Shown in pieces: positions 20,672 through 30,227 of a DNA stretch of 64,000 nucleotides (positions are counted from its first letter, which is position 1; the number at the start of each line of letters is the position of its first letter). A program made the position numbers and the translations under genes. Origin of the DNA: Neobacillus soli NBRC 102451 (lineage in GTDB: Bacteria; Bacillota; Bacilli; Bacillales; Cytobacillaceae). The notes under the pieces were generated by a model that was not told where the DNA came from, ran no database searches, and was given only the letters and a program-made list of their open reading frames with translations. The DNA lies in contig NZ_BCVI01000040.1 of assembly GCF_001591665.1 (NCBI RefSeq), forward strand, positions 1 through 64,000, read 5' to 3'.

Positions 20672-21034
20672 ATGTCCATTGAATTGAAAACAAAGTTCGG
20701 ACAAATTGATATTTCCAACGAAGTAATCGCTACCATCGCTGGAGGAGCGGCAATCGAATGCTACGGTATTGTCGGTATGGCCTCGAAGAATCAAATTAAA
20801 GATGGTATTACTGAAATACTACGAAAAGAAAATTTTACTCGGGGCGTGATTGTGCGCCAGGAAAATGAGGCAATACATATTGATATGTACATTATTGTCA
20901 GCTATGGAACGAAAATTTCCGAAATTGCCCACAACGTGCAATCAAAGGTTAAATATACCCTCGATAAAACTGTTGGACTTGCCGTGGACTCGGTAAATAT
21001 TTACGTTCAGGGAGTTCGTGTGACGAACCCGTAA
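20672..21034 (+). CDS. yloU: Asp23/Gls24-family envelope stress protein (YloU)
   Basis: Asp23 family (DUF322) protein of 120 residues. Members are small alkaline-shock or envelope-associated proteins, often encoded with fakA; the precise role of YloU is unknown. Family features are the N-terminal strand region GQIDISNEVIATIAGGAAIECYGIVGM and the C-terminal VDSVNIYVQGVRV. A strong AGGAGGGGG precedes the ATG. The end of the gene lies in a 21-bp tandem duplication (21014-21050). It is followed 37 nt later by fakA, and the pair is conserved in Firmicutes. Confidence 0.9.
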   Translation: MSIELKTKFGQIDISNEVIATIAGGAAIECYGIVGMASKNQIKDGITEILRKENFTRGVIVRQENEAIHIDMYIIVSYGTKISEIAHNVQSKVKYTLDKTVGLAVDSVNIYVQGVRVTNP

Positions 21035-21050
21035 GTTCGTGTGACGAACC
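21014..21050 (+). repeat. 21-bp tandem duplication at the end of yloU
   Basis: GTTCGTGTGACGAACC occurs at 21014-21029 and again at 21035-21050 with period 21 bp. Each unit is itself a hairpin (GTTCG/CGAAC, 5-nt loop). The first copy encodes the last residues of YloU, and the stop codon lies between the copies. Confidence 0.9.
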
Positions 21051-21071
21051 TCAAGTAGAGGAGGAAAGTTT

Positions 21072-22754
21072 GTGTCAATAACAGCATTAGATGGAAGGCG
21101 TTTTGCCGAGATGGTAATTCAAGGTGCCAATCATTTGGCTGCAAATGCAAAAATGGTTGATGCCTTAAACGTTTTTCCCGTACCCGATGGTGATACAGGA
21201 ACAAATATGAATTTATCAATGACATCCGGGGCGAAGGAAGTAAAAAATAATATTCAGGAACATATTGGTAAAGTTGGGGTGGCCCTCTCTAAAGGATTGC
21301 TAATGGGGGCACGCGGAAATTCTGGAGTCATCCTTTCCCAGTTATTTCGTGGTTTTTCAAAGGCCGTTGAAACGAAGGCACAAATATCCGGGGAAGATTT
21401 CGCGCATGCTTTAGAGGCAGGTGTTGAAACGGCATATAAAGCGGTTATGAAGCCTGTCGAAGGAACCATTTTAACAGTTGCAAAAGATTCAGCGAAGAAG
21501 GGTGTTCAGGCTGCCCAAAATTCGAATGATATAATCGTCATTATGGAAGAAGTATTACGGGAGGCGAAGGCTTCCCTAAAGCGCACACCTGACCTGCTTC
21601 CTGTTTTAAAGGAAGTTGGCGTAGTTGATAGTGGTGGACAAGGTCTTGTTTTCGTTTATGAGGGCTTTCTTGCGGTGCTTAAAGGTGAGGAGCTTCCGGA
21701 ATCATCAGACTTGCTTCCTTCGATGAACGAGTTGGTTAGTGCAGAACATCACAAAAGTGTCCAAAGCCATATGAATACCGAAGATATCGAATTTGGCTAT
21801 TGTACAGAATTTATGGTTCGGTTTGAATCAGATAAAGTGACCAAGCATCCATTCAATGAAGGTGTTTTCCGCAATGATCTCAGTCAATTGGGAGATTCTT
21901 TATTAGTGATTGCCGATGAAGATGTAGTTAAGGTGCATATTCATTCTGAACAACCTGGCGAAGTCTTAAGCTACGGACAGCGGTATGGGAACTTAATTAA
22001 TATGAAAATAGAAAACATGCGTCAACAGCATTCCAATATTGTCGGCGAAATACCTACTGCGTTAGCCACTAAGCATCCTGGGTCATCAAAAGAACTTCAG
22101 GAATATGGAATTGTGACAGTTTCCATGGGTTCAGGGATTGCGGATTTATTCAAAAGTATTGGGGCGCATGCCGTTATTGAAGGCGGGCAAACGATGAATC
22201 CGAGTACAGAGGATCTCGTGAAAGCGGTGAAGGAAGTACATGCCAAAAAGGTATTTATTTTACCGAATAATAAAAACATTATAATGGCTGCGAACCAGGC
22301 AGCCGATGTTTCTGAGGAAGAAATTTATGTGATACCGTCCAAAACTGTCCCTCAAGGACTTTCTGCACTGTTAGCATTTAATCCCTCCGCAGGTCTACAA
22401 GCGAATGAAACCGCGATGAACGATGCCTTAAAGCACGTAAAGACTGGTCAAATCACCTTTGCTGTACGTGATACGCAAATTGATGGCTTAGAAATCGAGA
22501 AAGATGATTTCATGGGTATTGCTGAAGGGAAAATTGTCGTAAAGAACAAGAATAAAGGAAAAGTAGCTGAAGATCTCCTTTCACAAATGTTGGATGAGGA
22601 TTCTGAAATCTTGACAATCATTTATGGTGAAGATGTGACAGAAGCGGAAGTAACCACCCTAACAGATTTTGTGGAGGAAAAATTTGCCGATGTGGAAATA
22701 GAAATCCATAACGGCGGGCAGCCACTGTATTCTTTTATCTTTTCAATTGAATAA
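21072..22754 (+). CDS. fakA: Fatty acid kinase catalytic subunit FakA (YloV)
   Basis: ATP-dependent kinase that phosphorylates FakB-bound exogenous fatty acids, giving acyl phosphate for phospholipid synthesis. The N-terminal DhaL/Dak2 domain (about 1-200) carries the metal-binding NVFPVPDGDTGTNM motif and GARGNSGVILSQ; the middle and C-terminal parts are the DAK1-like domain. Length 560 residues. Start is GTG 21072 after AGAGGAGGAAAG. The product acyl phosphate joins the PlsX pathway encoded 6 kb downstream. A strong terminator follows. Confidence 0.94.
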   Translation: MSITALDGRRFAEMVIQGANHLAANAKMVDALNVFPVPDGDTGTNMNLSMTSGAKEVKNNIQEHIGKVGVALSKGLLMGARGNSGVILSQLFRGFSKAVETKAQISGEDFAHALEAGVETAYKAVMKPVEGTILTVAKDSAKKGVQAAQNSNDIIVIMEEVLREAKASLKRTPDLLPVLKEVGVVDSGGQGLVFVYEGFLAVLKGEELPESSDLLPSMNELVSAEHHKSVQSHMNTEDIEFGYCTEFMVRFESDKVTKHPFNEGVFRNDLSQLGDSLLVIADEDVVKVHIHSEQPGEVLSYGQRYGNLINMKIENMRQQHSNIVGEIPTALATKHPGSSKELQEYGIVTVSMGSGIADLFKSIGAHAVIEGGQTMNPSTEDLVKAVKEVHAKKVFILPNNKNIIMAANQAADVSEEEIYVIPSKTVPQGLSALLAFNPSAGLQANETAMNDALKHVKTGQITFAVRDTQIDGLEIEKDDFMGIAEGKIVVKNKNKGKVAEDLLSQMLDEDSEILTIIYGEDVTEAEVTTLTDFVEEKFADVEIEIHNGGQPLYSFIFSIE

Positions 22755-22767
22755 GGAACAGCTAAAA

Positions 22768-22809
22768 TAGAAGGGAACCTCCACTAGTGGAGGAAACCCT
22801 TCTTTTTTT
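22768..22809 (+). terminator. Terminator after fakA
   Basis: AGAAGGG and CCTCC pair with GGAGG and CCCTTCT around an ACTAGT loop, followed by T7. It separates yloU-fakA from the serine dehydratase unit. Confidence 0.9.
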
Positions 22810-22892
22810 GTGAAAAAACGATGGAATTGGATTATCTTAATCAAAACATAAGAGTTTCAAATATATAAATTAGTGTTAAGGGGGAGAAGCGT

Positions 22893-23555
22893 GTGAAGTT
22901 TAGAAGCGTATTTGATATCATTGGTCCGGTCATGATAGGTCCATCCAGTTCGCATACGGCCGGAGCAGCAAGAATAGGCAGAGTGGCAAGAAGCCTCTTT
23001 GGCAGAGAGCCAAAATGGGCAAATATCTCTTTATATGGTTCCTTTGCTAAAACCTATAAAGGTCATGGGACGGATGTAGCCATCGTTGGCGGCCTTCTAG
23101 ATTTTGATACCGATGATGTAAGAATTATCAAGGCCATTGAGATCGCCAATGAAAAAGGGATGAAGCTTCGTTTTATTGAAGAAGATGCGGTTACTGATCA
23201 CCCTAACACTGCAAGGATCATTATTGGTGATCATAACGGGGAGCTTGAATTGGTCGGGATATCAATTGGCGGCGGGAAAATTGAAGTGACGGAGCTAAAC
23301 GGCTTTGAATTAAAGCTATCAGGAAATCATCCGGCCATCCTCGTGGTCCATAATGACCGCTTTGGGGCGATTGCCGGTGTAGCCAACATTCTTGCAAAAT
23401 ATGAAATTAATATTGGCCACATGGAGGTTTCACGGAAAGAGCAAGGAAAGCTTGCCCTTATGACGATTGAGGTCGATCAAAACATTGATGATAAAATTCT
23501 TGATGAGCTCGAACAGCTCCCTAATATATTAAAAGTCACAAAAATTGTTGATTAA
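22893..23555 (+). CDS. sdaAB: L-serine dehydratase beta subunit, copy 1
   Basis: Beta chain of the two-subunit iron-sulfur L-serine ammonia-lyase (serine to pyruvate and ammonia). SDH-beta domain: FDIIGPVMIGPSSSHTAGA near the N-terminus and GSFAKTYKGHGTD; an ACT domain occupies about residues 150-220. GTG start after AAGGGGGAGAAG. The 220-residue protein is roughly 70% identical by eye to the second copy at 42718. This pair is at the position usual for Bacillus, between fakA and recG. Confidence 0.94.
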   Translation: MKFRSVFDIIGPVMIGPSSSHTAGAARIGRVARSLFGREPKWANISLYGSFAKTYKGHGTDVAIVGGLLDFDTDDVRIIKAIEIANEKGMKLRFIEEDAVTDHPNTARIIIGDHNGELELVGISIGGGKIEVTELNGFELKLSGNHPAILVVHNDRFGAIAGVANILAKYEINIGHMEVSRKEQGKLALMTIEVDQNIDDKILDELEQLPNILKVTKIVD

Positions 23556-23585
23556 AAGAAAAGCAGAAGCGCTGGAGCTAGACAT
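23556..23585 (+). repeat. Dispersed AGAAAAGCG-type repeat, truncated copy 3
   Basis: AAAGAAAAGCAGAAGCG is joined directly to GCTGGAGCTAGACA, so only the two ends remain. It starts right after the sdaAB stop codon and precedes the sdaAA Shine-Dalgarno. Confidence 0.6.
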
Positions 23586-23603
23586 CGATAAGGGGGAAGA
23601 TAT

Positions 23604-24488
23604 GTGTTTCGTAATGCAGCTGAATTAGTTGAAATGGCCAACAGTCAAAATAAAAAAATATCAGAAATCATGATTGAGCAAGAGGTTACCGTAACAGGCC
23701 GCTCTAGAGAAGAAGTCATGTCCTTTATGGATAGAAACCTTAAGGTTATGGAGGAAGCTGTTGAAAGAGGGATTAAAGGGGTCAAGTCACATTCGGGCTT
23801 AACAGGCGGCGACGCGGTCCTTCTCCAAAAATATATTGAAAAAGGAAACTTTTTAACAGGTGAAACCATCCTTGATGCTGTTAGTAAAGCGGTCGCCACA
23901 AATGAAGTGAATGCTGCAATGGGAACCATTTGTGCAACGCCGACTGCAGGTTCAGCGGGTGTAGTCCCGGGAACATTATTTGCGGTCCAAAAAAAACTTA
24001 ACCCAACAAGAGAGCAGATGATTTCATTTCTTTTTACGGCAGGTGCATTCGGATTTATCGTTGCCAATAATGCCTCCATCTCCGGCGCAGCCGGCGGCTG
24101 CCAAGCGGAGGTTGGCTCAGCAGCAGGAATGGCTGCGGCAGCGATTGTAGAACTGGCAGGCGGCACGCCACAGCAATGTGCGGAAGCGATGGCCATTACA
24201 TTAAAAAACATGCTCGGTTTAGTTTGTGATCCAGTTGCGGGTCTTGTAGAAGTTCCATGTGTGAAACGAAATGCAATGGGTGCAGCCAATGCGATGGTCG
24301 CAGCTGATATGGCGTTAGCAGGAATAACGAGCCGCATCCCATGTGATGAAGTTATTGATGCGATGTATAAAATCGGTCAATCGATGCCATCTGCACTTAA
24401 AGAAACAGCGCAGGGAGGGTTGGCGGCTACACCGACAGGTCGTGCACTAGAAGCGAAAATCTTCGGTATACCGCTCAATAAAAAGTGA
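23604..24488 (+). CDS. sdaAA: L-serine dehydratase alpha subunit, copy 1
   Basis: Catalytic alpha chain holding the [4Fe-4S] cluster. Cysteines for the cluster are seen in LVCDPVAGLVEVPC and IPCDEV; SGAAGGCQAEVGSA is also conserved. Length 294. Start is GTG 23604 after AGGGGGAAG. It overlaps recG by GTGA. Together with sdaAB it forms one enzyme for serine breakdown. A second, slightly longer copy lies at 43414. Confidence 0.94.
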   Translation: MFRNAAELVEMANSQNKKISEIMIEQEVTVTGRSREEVMSFMDRNLKVMEEAVERGIKGVKSHSGLTGGDAVLLQKYIEKGNFLTGETILDAVSKAVATNEVNAAMGTICATPTAGSAGVVPGTLFAVQKKLNPTREQMISFLFTAGAFGFIVANNASISGAAGGCQAEVGSAAGMAAAAIVELAGGTPQQCAEAMAITLKNMLGLVCDPVAGLVEVPCVKRNAMGAANAMVAADMALAGITSRIPCDEVIDAMYKIGQSMPSALKETAQGGLAATPTGRALEAKIFGIPLNKK

Positions 24489-26533
24489 ATATAAACCTAA
24501 ACCAATCAGTAACGGCATTAAAGGGAATTGGGGAAGAAACGGCTGAAATCTTTTCGGAAATGAAAATCTATACCATTCATGATTTATTGGAGTATTTTCC
24601 TTATCGCTATGAAGACTATTCGCTAAAGGATTTAACGGAAGTGATTCATGATGAGAAGGTAACAGTCGAAGGGAAGGTTCATAGCGAGCCTTCTCTTGTC
24701 TATTATGGCCGGAAGAAATCCAAGCTGACCATCAGGCTTTTCGTCCAGTCATACTTGATTAAAGTCGTCTTTTTTAACCAGCCTTATTTAAAAAATAAAA
24801 TCGTCATCAATGAAACCATTACCGTAACCGGAAAATGGGATGCCCACAGACAAACCATCACAGCGAATGAAATGCAGGCAGGTCCAAATAGCAAACCAAA
24901 GGAATTTGAACCAGTTTACTCTTTAAAGGGCAAATTAACGACAAAAGGAATGCGAAAATTTATTAACCTTGCTTTTCAACAATATGGCAGCTTTCTTGAA
25001 GAAACACTGCCACCAGTCTTTATTAATAAATACCGGCTCCCTTGCAGACAGGATGCCATCAAAGCTATGCATTTTCCTAGTTGTCAAGAAGATGTAAAAC
25101 AAGCGAGACGGCGCTTTGTCTATGAAGAATTTCTTTTGTTTCAATTAAAAATGCAAGCATTAAGAAAATTTGAACGAGAGCATTCCCCTGGCATCACGCA
25201 AAACTATGATTTAAAAAAATTAACAGAATTTATCAATACCCTTCCTTTTCCGTTAACAAATGCCCAAAAACGGGTGGTTAATGAAGTGTTGGCGGAATTA
25301 AAATCGCCATTTCGGATGAATCGTCTATTGCAAGGGGATGTAGGGTCTGGGAAAACTGTCGTTGCAGCGATTGGTTTGTATGCCTGTGTGACAGCGGGCT
25401 TTCAAGGGGCGCTAATGGTTCCTACAGAAATCTTAGCAGAACAGCATGCTGAATCCTTAAAAAGCCTTTTAGAACCTTTTAAGGTAAGGTGCGAGCTGCT
25501 AACGAGTTCCGTCAAAGGGAAACGCCGCCGGGAACTCCTTCAGGATTTAGCGGACGGAGAAGTAGATATTTTAATTGGCACTCATGCTCTTATTCAGGAT
25601 GAGGTTGTTTTTAAAAGACTTGGCTTTGTGATTACGGATGAACAGCATCGCTTTGGTGTGGAACAGCGAAGAGTGTTAAGGGAAAAAGGAGAAAATCCTG
25701 ATGTCCTGTTTATGACCGCAACGCCAATACCTAGAACACTAGCAATCACGGTATTTGGTGAAATGGATGTTTCCATCATTGACGAAATGCCAGCTGGAAG
25801 AAAAACAATTGAGACATACTGGGCAAAACCGGAAATGCTTGAGCGTGTTCTAGTCTTTGTCGAAAAGGAATTAATGAAGGGGCATCAGGCCTATGTCATT
25901 TGCCCATTAATTGAGGAATCGGACAAGCTTGATGTCCAAAATGCCATTGATGTCCATACGACACTAAGCCACTATTTCCATAACCGTTATCAGGCGGGCC
26001 TCATGCATGGCCGACTGAGTTCCGATGAAAAGGATTCGGTTATGAAAGCGTTTAGTGCAAATGAAGTACAGGTGCTTGTATCAACAACTGTTGTTGAGGT
26101 TGGGGTGAATGTACCGAATGCAACGATGATGGTTATTTACGATGCTGAACGGTTTGGACTTTCACAGCTGCACCAGCTCCGCGGGCGCGTTGGGCGCGGA
26201 AGCGATCAATCCTATTGTATTTTACTCGCAAACCCAAAGTCTGAAGTGGGACAAGAGCGGATGAGAACCATGACAGAAACGAACGACGGATTTGAATTGA
26301 GTGAAAAGGATCTGGAATTAAGAGGACCAGGTGACTTTTTTGGCAGAAAGCAAAGCGGTGTTCCCGAATTTAAGGTCGCAGATATGGTCCATGACTACCG
26401 TGCCCTTGAAACAGCAAGAAATGACGCGGCGTTACTGATTCAGTCCGAAACCTTCTGGACCGCTCCTGAATATCAGCACTTAAGAAAAGGGCTTGAAGTG
26501 TCAGGTGTCCTAGAAGGAGAAAAGCTAGATTAA
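24485..26533 (+). CDS. recG: ATP-dependent DNA helicase RecG
   Basis: Fork-reversal and branch-migration helicase used in recombination and replication repair. An N-terminal wedge/OB domain (about 1-230) precedes the helicase core: Walker A GDVGSGKT at 284-291, DEQH box at 385-388, FMTATPIPRTLA, and the C-terminal RVGRGSDQSYC and TRG-like region. Length 682, normal. GTG start overlaps the end of sdaAA. A 342-nt gap with repeat element and terminator follows. Confidence 0.96.
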   Translation: MNINLNQSVTALKGIGEETAEIFSEMKIYTIHDLLEYFPYRYEDYSLKDLTEVIHDEKVTVEGKVHSEPSLVYYGRKKSKLTIRLFVQSYLIKVVFFNQPYLKNKIVINETITVTGKWDAHRQTITANEMQAGPNSKPKEFEPVYSLKGKLTTKGMRKFINLAFQQYGSFLEETLPPVFINKYRLPCRQDAIKAMHFPSCQEDVKQARRRFVYEEFLLFQLKMQALRKFEREHSPGITQNYDLKKLTEFINTLPFPLTNAQKRVVNEVLAELKSPFRMNRLLQGDVGSGKTVVAAIGLYACVTAGFQGALMVPTEILAEQHAESLKSLLEPFKVRCELLTSSVKGKRRRELLQDLADGEVDILIGTHALIQDEVVFKRLGFVITDEQHRFGVEQRRVLREKGENPDVLFMTATPIPRTLAITVFGEMDVSIIDEMPAGRKTIETYWAKPEMLERVLVFVEKELMKGHQAYVICPLIEESDKLDVQNAIDVHTTLSHYFHNRYQAGLMHGRLSSDEKDSVMKAFSANEVQVLVSTTVVEVGVNVPNATMMVIYDAERFGLSQLHQLRGRVGRGSDQSYCILLANPKSEVGQERMRTMTETNDGFELSEKDLELRGPGDFFGRKQSGVPEFKVADMVHDYRALETARNDAALLIQSETFWTAPEYQHLRKGLEVSGVLEGEKLD

Positions 26534-26618
26534 CCCATTACTTTTCTACTTAATTTTATTTTTTAAAGGAATACTAAAAAGAAGGCTGTATTAGAGGTCA
26601 TTATTGATTTTGTACTAT

Positions 26619-26747
26619 GTTGATTGGAGCGGAAGGCGCGAGACTCCTGCGGGAGTACGGGGCAGGGGAGACCCCACAGGCGCTTCAGCGCCGAGGAGGC
26701 TCCCCGGCACGCCCGCGGAAAGCGAAGCGCCTGGAGCGCAAATCAAC
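26619..26747 (+). repeat. 129-bp GC-rich dispersed repeat, copy A
   Basis: Starts GTTGATTGGAGCGGAAGGCG and ends GAGCGCAAATCAAC; the ends form a short terminal inverted repeat (GTTGATT/AATCAAC). Internal hairpins such as GACTCCTGCGGGAGT are seen. Copy B at 44362 has the same length and orientation. Flanking AAGGCTGT (left) and ACAGCC (right) may belong to the element. Confidence 0.85.
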
Positions 26748-26767
26748 AGGCAAGTTAACACAGCCAA

Positions 26768-26818
26768 AAAAAAGCAGATAGTAAGAATGAAAATTTAATT
26801 CTTGCAATCTGCTTTTTT
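26768..26818 (+). terminator. Terminator before fapR
   Basis: AAAAGCAGAT pairs with ATCTGCTTTT, an inner AAGAAT/ATTCTT stem supports it, and T6 follows. The A-rich left side could also work on the minus strand. The fapR -35 lies inside its right arm. Confidence 0.85.
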
Positions 26819-26851
26819 AAATTTTATACTACTCTTAGTACCTAGTCATAA
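26802..26851 (+). promoter_or_regulatory. fapR promoter with FapR operator
   Basis: TTGCAA (26802-26807), 17-nt spacer, TATACT (26825-26830), then a 17-bp FapR-type site at 26835-26851 beginning TTAGTACCTAG. FapR is known to bind such sites next to the -10 of its own operon and to release them on binding malonyl-CoA. The left half is exact; the right half (GTCATAA) is imperfect. Confidence 0.8.
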
Positions 26852-26875
26852 GATCTCGGAACGGTGTGAAAAATG

Positions 26876-27442
26876 ATGAGAAAAAGTAAAAAAGAACGTC
26901 AAAAATTGTTGACGTCGACCATAGAAAATAATCTATTTATTACCGATGAAGACTTAGCGGAAAAATTTCAGGTTAGTGTCCAAACGATTCGGCTGGATCG
27001 GTTAGAATTATCGATACCAGAACTCCGTGAACGAATTAAAACGGTGGCCGAAAAACGTTTCGAAGATGAAGTCCGTTCCCTGCCGCTTGAGGAAGTTATT
27101 GGTGAAATTATTGATATAGAATTAGATCATAGTGCGATATCGATTTTTGATGTAAAGGAAGAACATGTCTTTAGGAGAAATAATATTGCCCGCGGGCACC
27201 ATGTTTTTGCCCAGGCAAACTCCCTTGCTGTCGCTGTAATTAATGATGAATTAGCATTAACTGCAAAAGCCAATATCCAATTTAAACGTTTGGTAAAATT
27301 AAATGAACGGGTTATTGCCAAAGCAAAAGTAACGAAAATTGATGAGAATGCTGGCAGAACGTTTGTTGAAGTGACAAGTTTTGTGAATAATGAGACTGTG
27401 TTTACTGGAGAATTTGAAATGTACCGTTCGAAAAATCGTTAA
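26876..27442 (+). CDS. fapR: FapR, malonyl-CoA-responsive repressor of lipid synthesis
   Basis: Transcription factor that represses fatty acid and phospholipid genes until malonyl-CoA accumulates. An N-terminal helix-turn-helix (about 1-60; [20 protein letters not shown]) is joined by a linker helix to a hot-dog effector domain with [18 protein letters not shown] use ATG 26876 (188 residues, the B. subtilis length); the adjacent ATG at 26873 would add one Met. It leads the fapR-plsX-fabD-fabG-acpP cluster and has a FapR operator in its own promoter, so it is autoregulated. Confidence 0.95.
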   Translation: MRKSKKERQKLLTSTIENNLFITDEDLAEKFQVSVQTIRLDRLELSIPELRERIKTVAEKRFEDEVRSLPLEEVIGEIIDIELDHSAISIFDVKEEHVFRRNNIARGHHVFAQANSLAVAVINDELALTAKANIQFKRLVKLNERVIAKAKVTKIDENAGRTFVEVTSFVNNETVFTGEFEMYRSKNR

Positions 27443-27455
27443 AGGATGAGGCAAA

Positions 27456-28451
27456 ATGAAATTAGCAATCGATGCCATGGGCGGCGACAATGCCCCAAAA
27501 GAAATCGTATTAGGCGCAATGAAAGCCGTTCAGGCATTTTCAGATATACATATCACCCTTGTCGGGGACGAAAATAAAATTAACGAAACATTAACAGTTC
27601 ATGAGCGGATTTCAGTTTTACATACAACCGAGGTTATACTTGGAACCGATGAACCGGTGCGCGCGGTTCGACGTAAGAAAAATGCCTCGATGGTACTTGC
27701 AGCCCAGCAAGTAGCGGAAGGATTGGCAGATGCCTGCCTCTCTGCAGGGAATACAGGGGCATTAATGGCAGCAGGTCTTTTCGTTGTTGGAAGAATTGAA
27801 GGGATTGACCGCCCTGCCTTAGCGCCCACACTGCCAACCATCGGAGGGGAGGGCTTCCTGCTCCTTGATGTCGGAGCAAATGCCGATGCCAAACCTGAGC
27901 ATTTGCTACAAAATGCAATAATGGGTTCCATATACAGTGAAAAGGTTAGAGGCATAGCAAACCCTCGTGTTGGCCTTTTAAATATCGGAACGGAAGAAAA
28001 GAAAGGGAATGAGCTGACAAGAAACGCTTTTGACCTTTTAAAATCTGCAAATCTTAATTTTATCGGCAATGTTGAGGCCAGGGATTTACTTGATGGTGCT
28101 GCGGATGTGGTCGTAACGGATGGTTTTACGGGCAACATGGTATTGAAGACCATTGAAGGAACTGCCCTGTCCATGTTTAAAATGTTAAAAACGGCTTTAA
28201 TGAGCAATTTCAAAAGTAAATTAGCGGCTGCAGTGTTGAAACCAAATCTTATGACTTTAAAAAATACAATGGATTATTCTGAATATGGCGGGGCTGCCCT
28301 TTTTGGCTTAAACTCCCCAGTCATCAAAGCGCATGGCTCATCAAACGGACAGTCCATCTTTAGTGCGATTCGGCAGACAAGGGACATGGTAAATTATGAT
28401 GTCGTTGGATTAATAAAACAAACGGTAGAAAATGCAAGTCCTTCTAAATAG
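27456..28451 (+). CDS. plsX: Phosphate acyltransferase PlsX
   Basis: Makes acyl phosphate from acyl-ACP and phosphate; PlsY then uses it for glycerol-3-phosphate acylation. Family blocks: [13 protein letters not shown] at the N-terminus, [39 protein letters not shown] and [12 protein letters not shown]. Length 331. It starts 13 nt after fapR, with Shine-Dalgarno AAAGGATGAGG. It also takes acyl phosphate made by FakA, encoded upstream. Confidence 0.96.
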   Translation: MKLAIDAMGGDNAPKEIVLGAMKAVQAFSDIHITLVGDENKINETLTVHERISVLHTTEVILGTDEPVRAVRRKKNASMVLAAQQVAEGLADACLSAGNTGALMAAGLFVVGRIEGIDRPALAPTLPTIGGEGFLLLDVGANADAKPEHLLQNAIMGSIYSEKVRGIANPRVGLLNIGTEEKKGNELTRNAFDLLKSANLNFIGNVEARDLLDGAADVVVTDGFTGNMVLKTIEGTALSMFKMLKTALMSNFKSKLAAAVLKPNLMTLKNTMDYSEYGGAALFGLNSPVIKAHGSSNGQSIFSAIRQTRDMVNYDVVGLIKQTVENASPSK

Positions 28452-28472
28452 GATGATAAGGGAGTGCTTAGA

Positions 28473-29420
28473 ATGGGTAAAATAGCCTTTGTGTTTCCCG
28501 GCCAAGGATCACAAGCAGTTGGGATGGGAAAAGCGTTAGCAGAAAAACACGCTGATGTCATGGAATATTTTATGAAAGCAGATAAAACGCTAAATTCTCA
28601 GTTGAGTAAGCTTATTTTTGAAGGACCAAAAGAAGAATTGACGTTGACGATTAATACACAGCCTGCCTTGTTAACAACAAGTATAGCTATATTAGACTTT
28701 TTCAAAAAGTCCGGGATTAAAGCGGACTTTGCCGCTGGTCATAGCTTAGGAGAATATACTGCTCTTGTAGCTGCAGGTGCACTTACCTTTGAGGAAGGCG
28801 TCTATGCCGTACGGAAACGGGGCGAGTTTATGGAGAATGCCGTTCCAAATGGTGAAGGTTCCATGGCTGCTGTATTAGGACTTGATCGTGATAAGCTTGC
28901 AGCGGTAACCAAAGAAGTGAGTGATTCAGGTGTACCAGTTTCTTTAGCTAATTTAAATTGTCCAGGACAAATTGTCATTTCCGGGTCGAAACAAGGGGTA
29001 GAGTTAGCAGGGGTGAAAGCAAAAGATGCTGGGGCGAAAAGAGTGCTGGCCTTAGAAGTAAGCGGCCCTTTTCATTCTACTTTAATGAAACCTGCGGCAG
29101 ACCAATTGCGTGAGGTTTTAGATGGCATTGAAATGAAAGATGCTTCCATTCCGGTCGTGGTAAATGTTACTGCAGAACCAATTAGTTCTGCTCCTGAGTT
29201 CAAGGATAAATTAATTGAACAGTTATATTCCCCGGTATTATGGGAAGACTCCGTCGTGAAAATGATTGAGCTTGGCGTGGATACCTTCATTGAAATTGGT
29301 CCTGGAAAGGTCCTTTCCGGCTTGATCAAAAAAATTGATAAAACGGTAAAAACTTATTCGGTGTCAGACGCTGAAAGTGCGCAGGCAGCAATAGAAGCGC
29401 TAAAGGAGGAAAAACTATGA
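28473..29420 (+). CDS. fabD: Malonyl-CoA:ACP transacylase
   Basis: Loads malonyl groups from CoA onto acyl carrier protein. The N-terminal [12 protein letters not shown] motif, the nucleophile elbow GHSLG with Ser91 and the catalytic His in VSGPFHS are visible. ATG 28473 follows AAGGGAGTG with good spacing and gives the family N-terminus; the in-frame GTG at 28464 would overlap that Shine-Dalgarno. Length 315. It ends in an ATGA overlap with fabG. Confidence 0.96.
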   Translation: MGKIAFVFPGQGSQAVGMGKALAEKHADVMEYFMKADKTLNSQLSKLIFEGPKEELTLTINTQPALLTTSIAILDFFKKSGIKADFAAGHSLGEYTALVAAGALTFEEGVYAVRKRGEFMENAVPNGEGSMAAVLGLDRDKLAAVTKEVSDSGVPVSLANLNCPGQIVISGSKQGVELAGVKAKDAGAKRVLALEVSGPFHSTLMKPAADQLREVLDGIEMKDASIPVVVNVTAEPISSAPEFKDKLIEQLYSPVLWEDSVVKMIELGVDTFIEIGPGKVLSGLIKKIDKTVKTYSVSDAESAQAAIEALKEEKL

Positions 29421-30160
29421 GTTTAGCAGGGAAAGCAGCCCTTGTAACTGGCGCATCGCGCGGGATCGGCAGAGAAATTGCCCTGGAACTTGCAAGACAG
29501 GGTGCGGATGTTGCAGTAAATTTTTCAGGCAGTGAGGCAAAAGCAAATGAGGTCGTGGATGAAATTAAGGCCCTTGGCAGGGATTCTTTCGCAGTAAAAT
29601 GTAATGTATCAAATGCAGAAGAAGTGGCTGAAATGGTTAAAGCGTCGATTGACCACTTTGGTAAGCTTGATATTCTTGTTAATAACGCGGGAATTACAAG
29701 GGATAATTTATTAATGAGAATGAAAGAAACGGAATGGGACGATGTTATCAACATTAACCTAAAGGGAGTTTTCCTTTGCACAAAAGCGGTAACGAGGCAA
29801 ATGATGAAGCAGCGGGTTGGCCGCATCATTAATATAGCCTCCATTGTCGGTGTCAGCGGGAATCCGGGACAGGCGAACTATGTGGCAGCAAAAGCCGGAG
29901 TTATTGGTTTAACAAAGACAACAGCAAAGGAGCTTGCTTCTCGAAATATTACCGTCAATGCTATTGCACCGGGATTTATTACGACTGATATGACGGATAA
30001 ATTACCTGAAGAGGTCAAGGCAGAAATGTTAAAACAGATTCCTTTGGCTCGTTTAGGAGAGCCTAAAGATATCGCGAAAATGACGGCATTCCTTGCATCT
30101 GATGATTCTTCCTATATAACAGGACAAACCCTTCATATTGACGGCGGAATGGTTATGTGA
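29417..30160 (+). CDS. fabG: 3-oxoacyl-ACP reductase
   Basis: NADPH-dependent short-chain reductase for the first reduction of fatty acid elongation. Cofactor loop TGASRGIG at 11-18, NNAG at 89-92, and the catalytic set Asn114, Ser142, Tyr155, Lys159 (YVAAK) are present. Length 247. The ATG overlaps fabD by four bases. Confidence 0.96.
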   Translation: MSLAGKAALVTGASRGIGREIALELARQGADVAVNFSGSEAKANEVVDEIKALGRDSFAVKCNVSNAEEVAEMVKASIDHFGKLDILVNNAGITRDNLLMRMKETEWDDVININLKGVFLCTKAVTRQMMKQRVGRIINIASIVGVSGNPGQANYVAAKAGVIGLTKTTAKELASRNITVNAIAPGFITTDMTDKLPEEVKAEMLKQIPLARLGEPKDIAKMTAFLASDDSSYITGQTLHIDGGMVM

Positions 30161-30198
30161 TTTTAAAAAACATGGTGTATTTATTGAATGAAATACTC

Positions 30199-30204
30199 TA
30201 TAAT
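30199..30204 (+). promoter_or_regulatory. Candidate acpP promoter -10 element
   Basis: A perfect TATAAT lies 24 nt before the acpP ATG in the 67-nt fabG-acpP gap. No good -35 lies 16-18 nt upstream. An extra acpA promoter is known in B. subtilis, so a separate start here is plausible. Confidence 0.4.
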
Positions 30205-30227
30205 AGCTTGAGGGGAGGTGAACAAGC

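Larger units (their letters stand above)
26534..26875. other. Intergenic region recG-fapR (342 nt)
   Basis: Contains a GC-rich 129-bp dispersed repeat (26619-26747), the recG-side terminator (26768-26818), then the fapR promoter and operator. A 64-codon frame at 26604 lies inside the repeat, has no Shine-Dalgarno and is not considered a gene. Confidence 0.8.

Noticed and set aside
23645-24337. 230-codon antisense ORF over sdaAA
   Set aside because: Mirror of a conserved gene; no start signal and the sense strand carries all family motifs. The same applies to the other long antisense frames over yloB and plsX.
26604-26798. 64-codon ORF between recG and fapR
   Set aside because: It lies inside the GC-rich dispersed repeat, has no Shine-Dalgarno, and its arginine- and glycine-rich translation reflects repeat composition.
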